DNA from: a bacterium | GTDB lineage: Bacteria > Verrucomicrobiota > Verrucomicrobiia > Limisphaerales > J093 | Assembly (NCBI GenBank): GCA_021784265.1 | Contig: JAJXTA010000102.1 | Location: 1 to 8,073 of the forward strand | DNA: 8,073 nucleotides | Reading direction: 5' to 3' | Shown: positions 6,777-8,073 of the stretch, piece after piece | Numbering within the stretch: position 1 is the stretch's first letter | Layout: every line of letters starts with the position of its first letter | The notes under the pieces: model-generated | The model's database searches: none | What the model was told of the DNA's origin: nothing | What the model saw: only the letters and a program-made list of their open reading frames with translations | Program-made: the position numbers and the translations under genes

Positions 6777-6804
6777 GTGCCTCCCGTTAGGCCGCAGGAG
6801 GCAC
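6777..6804 (+). other. 8-bp perfect hairpin ahead of the tannase gene
   Basis: GTGCCTCC (6777-6784) and GGAGGCAC (6797-6804) are perfect complements with a 12-base loop. It lies 42 bases after the HEAT-gene stop and 26 bases before the tannase start. The 3' arm overlaps the only AGGAGG in the leader. No T-run follows, so it is either a weak terminator or 3' stabiliser for the HEAT gene, or a leader structure for the next gene. Confidence 0.45.
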
Positions 6805-6830
6805 AGCGTCTCCTTCAGTCTTATCGCGTT

Positions 6831-8073
6831 ATGAACCGGAGTTTATTCTGCGCGGGGATGCTCTTTGCCGGAGCGTTCGTCGCCGTGGCGCAAGGCACGA
6901 ACCGTTTAAGTCTCGAGGACCTGCGCCAGGTGCGTCTGCCCGATGTGGTCCTGGAGTCGGCGACGCCGCGGCGGCCGGAGCCGAACCAGCAGCCGGGCAC
7001 GGGCGGCTACGTCGAGGTCAGGGGGGTGATTGGCGGCCACATCCGCTTCGAGCTCCTGCTGCCTGATGCCTGGAACGGGCGGTGGGTCATGGGGGGCGGT
7101 GGCGGATTTGTCGGCACGGTGCAGAACGGGGCGCGGGAGGCCGTCAAGGGGGGGTACGCCACCGTCGGCACCGACACCGGCCACCAATCGCCGACGGGTT
7201 ATCTGGCCGATTGGGCGTACGATAACCTCGAGGCGCAGCTTGATTTCGGCTACCTCGCGGTCCACCGCACCGCCGAGGTCGCCAAGGCCCTCGTCCGCCT
7301 CTATTACCACACGGACGCGAGGTATGCCTACTTTGTCGGCTGCTCCCGGGGTGGCGGGCAGGCGATGATGGAGGCCCAGCGGTATCCCAACGATTTCGAC
7401 GGCATTGTGGCCGGGGCGCCGGCCTTTGACTGGACCGGGTTTGCCGCGACGATGGTGTCAATCGCCCAGGCACTCTACCCCAATCCCAAGCACTTGGAGA
7501 GCACCGTGCTTACCAAAGAGGCGCTGGAGAAGCTGCAGGCGGGGCTCATGGCCCAGTGCGACGCCCAGGATGGGCTCAAAGACGGCATCATTGGCGACCC
7601 GACCGCCGTCCGGTTTGATTTGGCGCGGGTGCCGGGTCTCACGGAGCCCCAGCGCAAGGCCATCGCGGCCATCTACCAAGGCGCCCGCAACGACCAGGGC
7701 CCGATTTATCCGGGTTACGCCATCGCCGAATGCGATCCGAACCAATGGCTGGCTTGGTTGGTCGGACCGGTGCCGCCGCTGGTCGCCAAGGATCATGTCC
7801 CCGACCTGACCTTCGCCTTCGGGACCGAGGTCTTCAGGTACTTGGTCTTCAACAACCCCGCTTGGGATTACTCGACCTACGACTTTTCCCACTTCGCCCG
7901 CGACACCCGGCTGGCGGCCTCCTTCTTGAACGCGACCAACGCGGATTTGAGCGGTCTTAAGGCGCGCAAGGGCAGGCTCCTCATTTGGCACGGCTGGGCC
8001 GACCCGGCGCTGCCGGCGCAAGCCACGGTGGACTACTACCGGCGCGTGCTGGCGCGCGATCCACAAAAGAACG
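6831..8073 (+). CDS. Secreted tannase/feruloyl esterase family protein (3' end outside window)
   Basis: The frame is open from ATG at 6831 to the window edge (414 residues; the family is usually about 500-560). Residues 1-20 (MNRSLFCAGMLFAGAFVAVA) form a signal peptide with probable cleavage before Gln21. Family marks are 'FELLLPDAWNGRWVMGGGGGF', broken here as 73-82 and 83-93, 'GYATVGTDTGH', the nucleophile motif GCSRGGGQAM with Ser172 next to Cys171, a calcium-loop-like 'CDAQDGLKDGIIGDP' (243-257), and 'LIWHGWADPALPAQATVDYY' around the catalytic Asp391. The catalytic His and its neighbouring Cys (CS-D-HC motif, which disulfide-bonds to Cys171 in characterised members) lie past the window. 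Members hydrolyse ester bonds of gallate, ferulate or terephthalate-type phenolic esters in the periplasm or outside; which one is not readable. The usual Cys closing the calcium loop is absent. No good Shine-Dalgarno sits at this start; a GTG at 6777 would add 18 residues but would bury the signal peptide. Confidence 0.92.
   Translation, partial: MNRSLFCAGMLFAGAFVAVAQGTNRLSLEDLRQVRLPDVVLESATPRRPEPNQQPGTGGYVEVRGVIGGHIRFELLLPDAWNGRWVMGGGGGFVGTVQNGAREAVKGGYATVGTDTGHQSPTGYLADWAYDNLEAQLDFGYLAVHRTAEVAKALVRLYYHTDARYAYFVGCSRGGGQAMMEAQRYPNDFDGIVAGAPAFDWTGFAATMVSIAQALYPNPKHLESTVLTKEALEKLQAGLMAQCDAQDGLKDGIIGDPTAVRFDLARVPGLTEPQRKAIAAIYQGARNDQGPIYPGYAIAECDPNQWLAWLVGPVPPLVAKDHVPDLTFAFGTEVFRYLVFNNPAWDYSTYDFSHFARDTRLAASFLNATNADLSGLKARKGRLLIWHGWADPALPAQATVDYYRRVLARDPQKN

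Noticed and set aside
7458..8066. Minus-strand open frame of 202 codons opposite the tannase gene.
   Set aside because: The tannase frame contains the nucleophile, calcium-loop and catalytic Asp motifs in order; the antisense frame has none.
1..8073. CRISPR arrays, tRNA or rRNA genes, insertion-sequence ends, prophage or toxin-antitoxin genes.
   Set aside because: I looked for regularly spaced repeats, tRNA-like arms, transposase motifs and terminal inverted repeats and saw none.

Overview
The window is GC-rich bacterial DNA that fits a member of the Verrucomicrobiota, or a relative in the PVC or Acidobacteria assemblage. This rests on protein style rather than on any marker gene. The evidence is a Ser/Thr kinase with an N-terminal CPxC zinc ribbon and a polytopic tail, a sigma factor with the 'TTRWTVVL' opening typical of these phyla, and a six-hairpin glycosidase with the 'DGMEESISG' signature. 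The high GC content produces long open frames opposite almost every real gene. I count six genes, two of which run off the window ends.

Minus strand, positions 5360 to 1, in transcription order: a GTG-started ParA/Soj-type ATPase with no ParB beside it (5360-4578); a 316-base gap holding only short inverted repeats; a membrane Ser/Thr kinase with a C-terminal carboxypeptidase-regulatory-like domain (4261-1778); an ECF-type sigma factor whose GTG start overlaps the kinase stop codon as GTGA (1781-1032); and, 23 bases further on, a secreted glycoside hydrolase of the MGH1/GH63-like kind (1008 to beyond the window start). Kinase, sigma factor and hydrolase look like one transcription unit.

Plus strand, positions 5505 to 8073: a membrane-anchored HEAT-repeat protein diverging from parA (5505-6734), a 96-base gap with an 8-bp perfect hairpin, and a secreted tannase/feruloyl esterase family protein (6831 to beyond the window end).

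The most interesting unit is kinase, sigma factor and hydrolase. A membrane kinase with a possible external beta-sandwich domain is translationally coupled to a sigma factor with no visible anti-sigma factor, and is followed by a secreted carbohydrate enzyme. The plausible reading is an envelope or substrate signal that controls transcription by phosphorylation, but nothing in the sequence proves the signal, the phosphosite or the regulon. The kinase also carries a Pro/Ala-rich insertion inside its catalytic domain that contains an 18-bp duplication.
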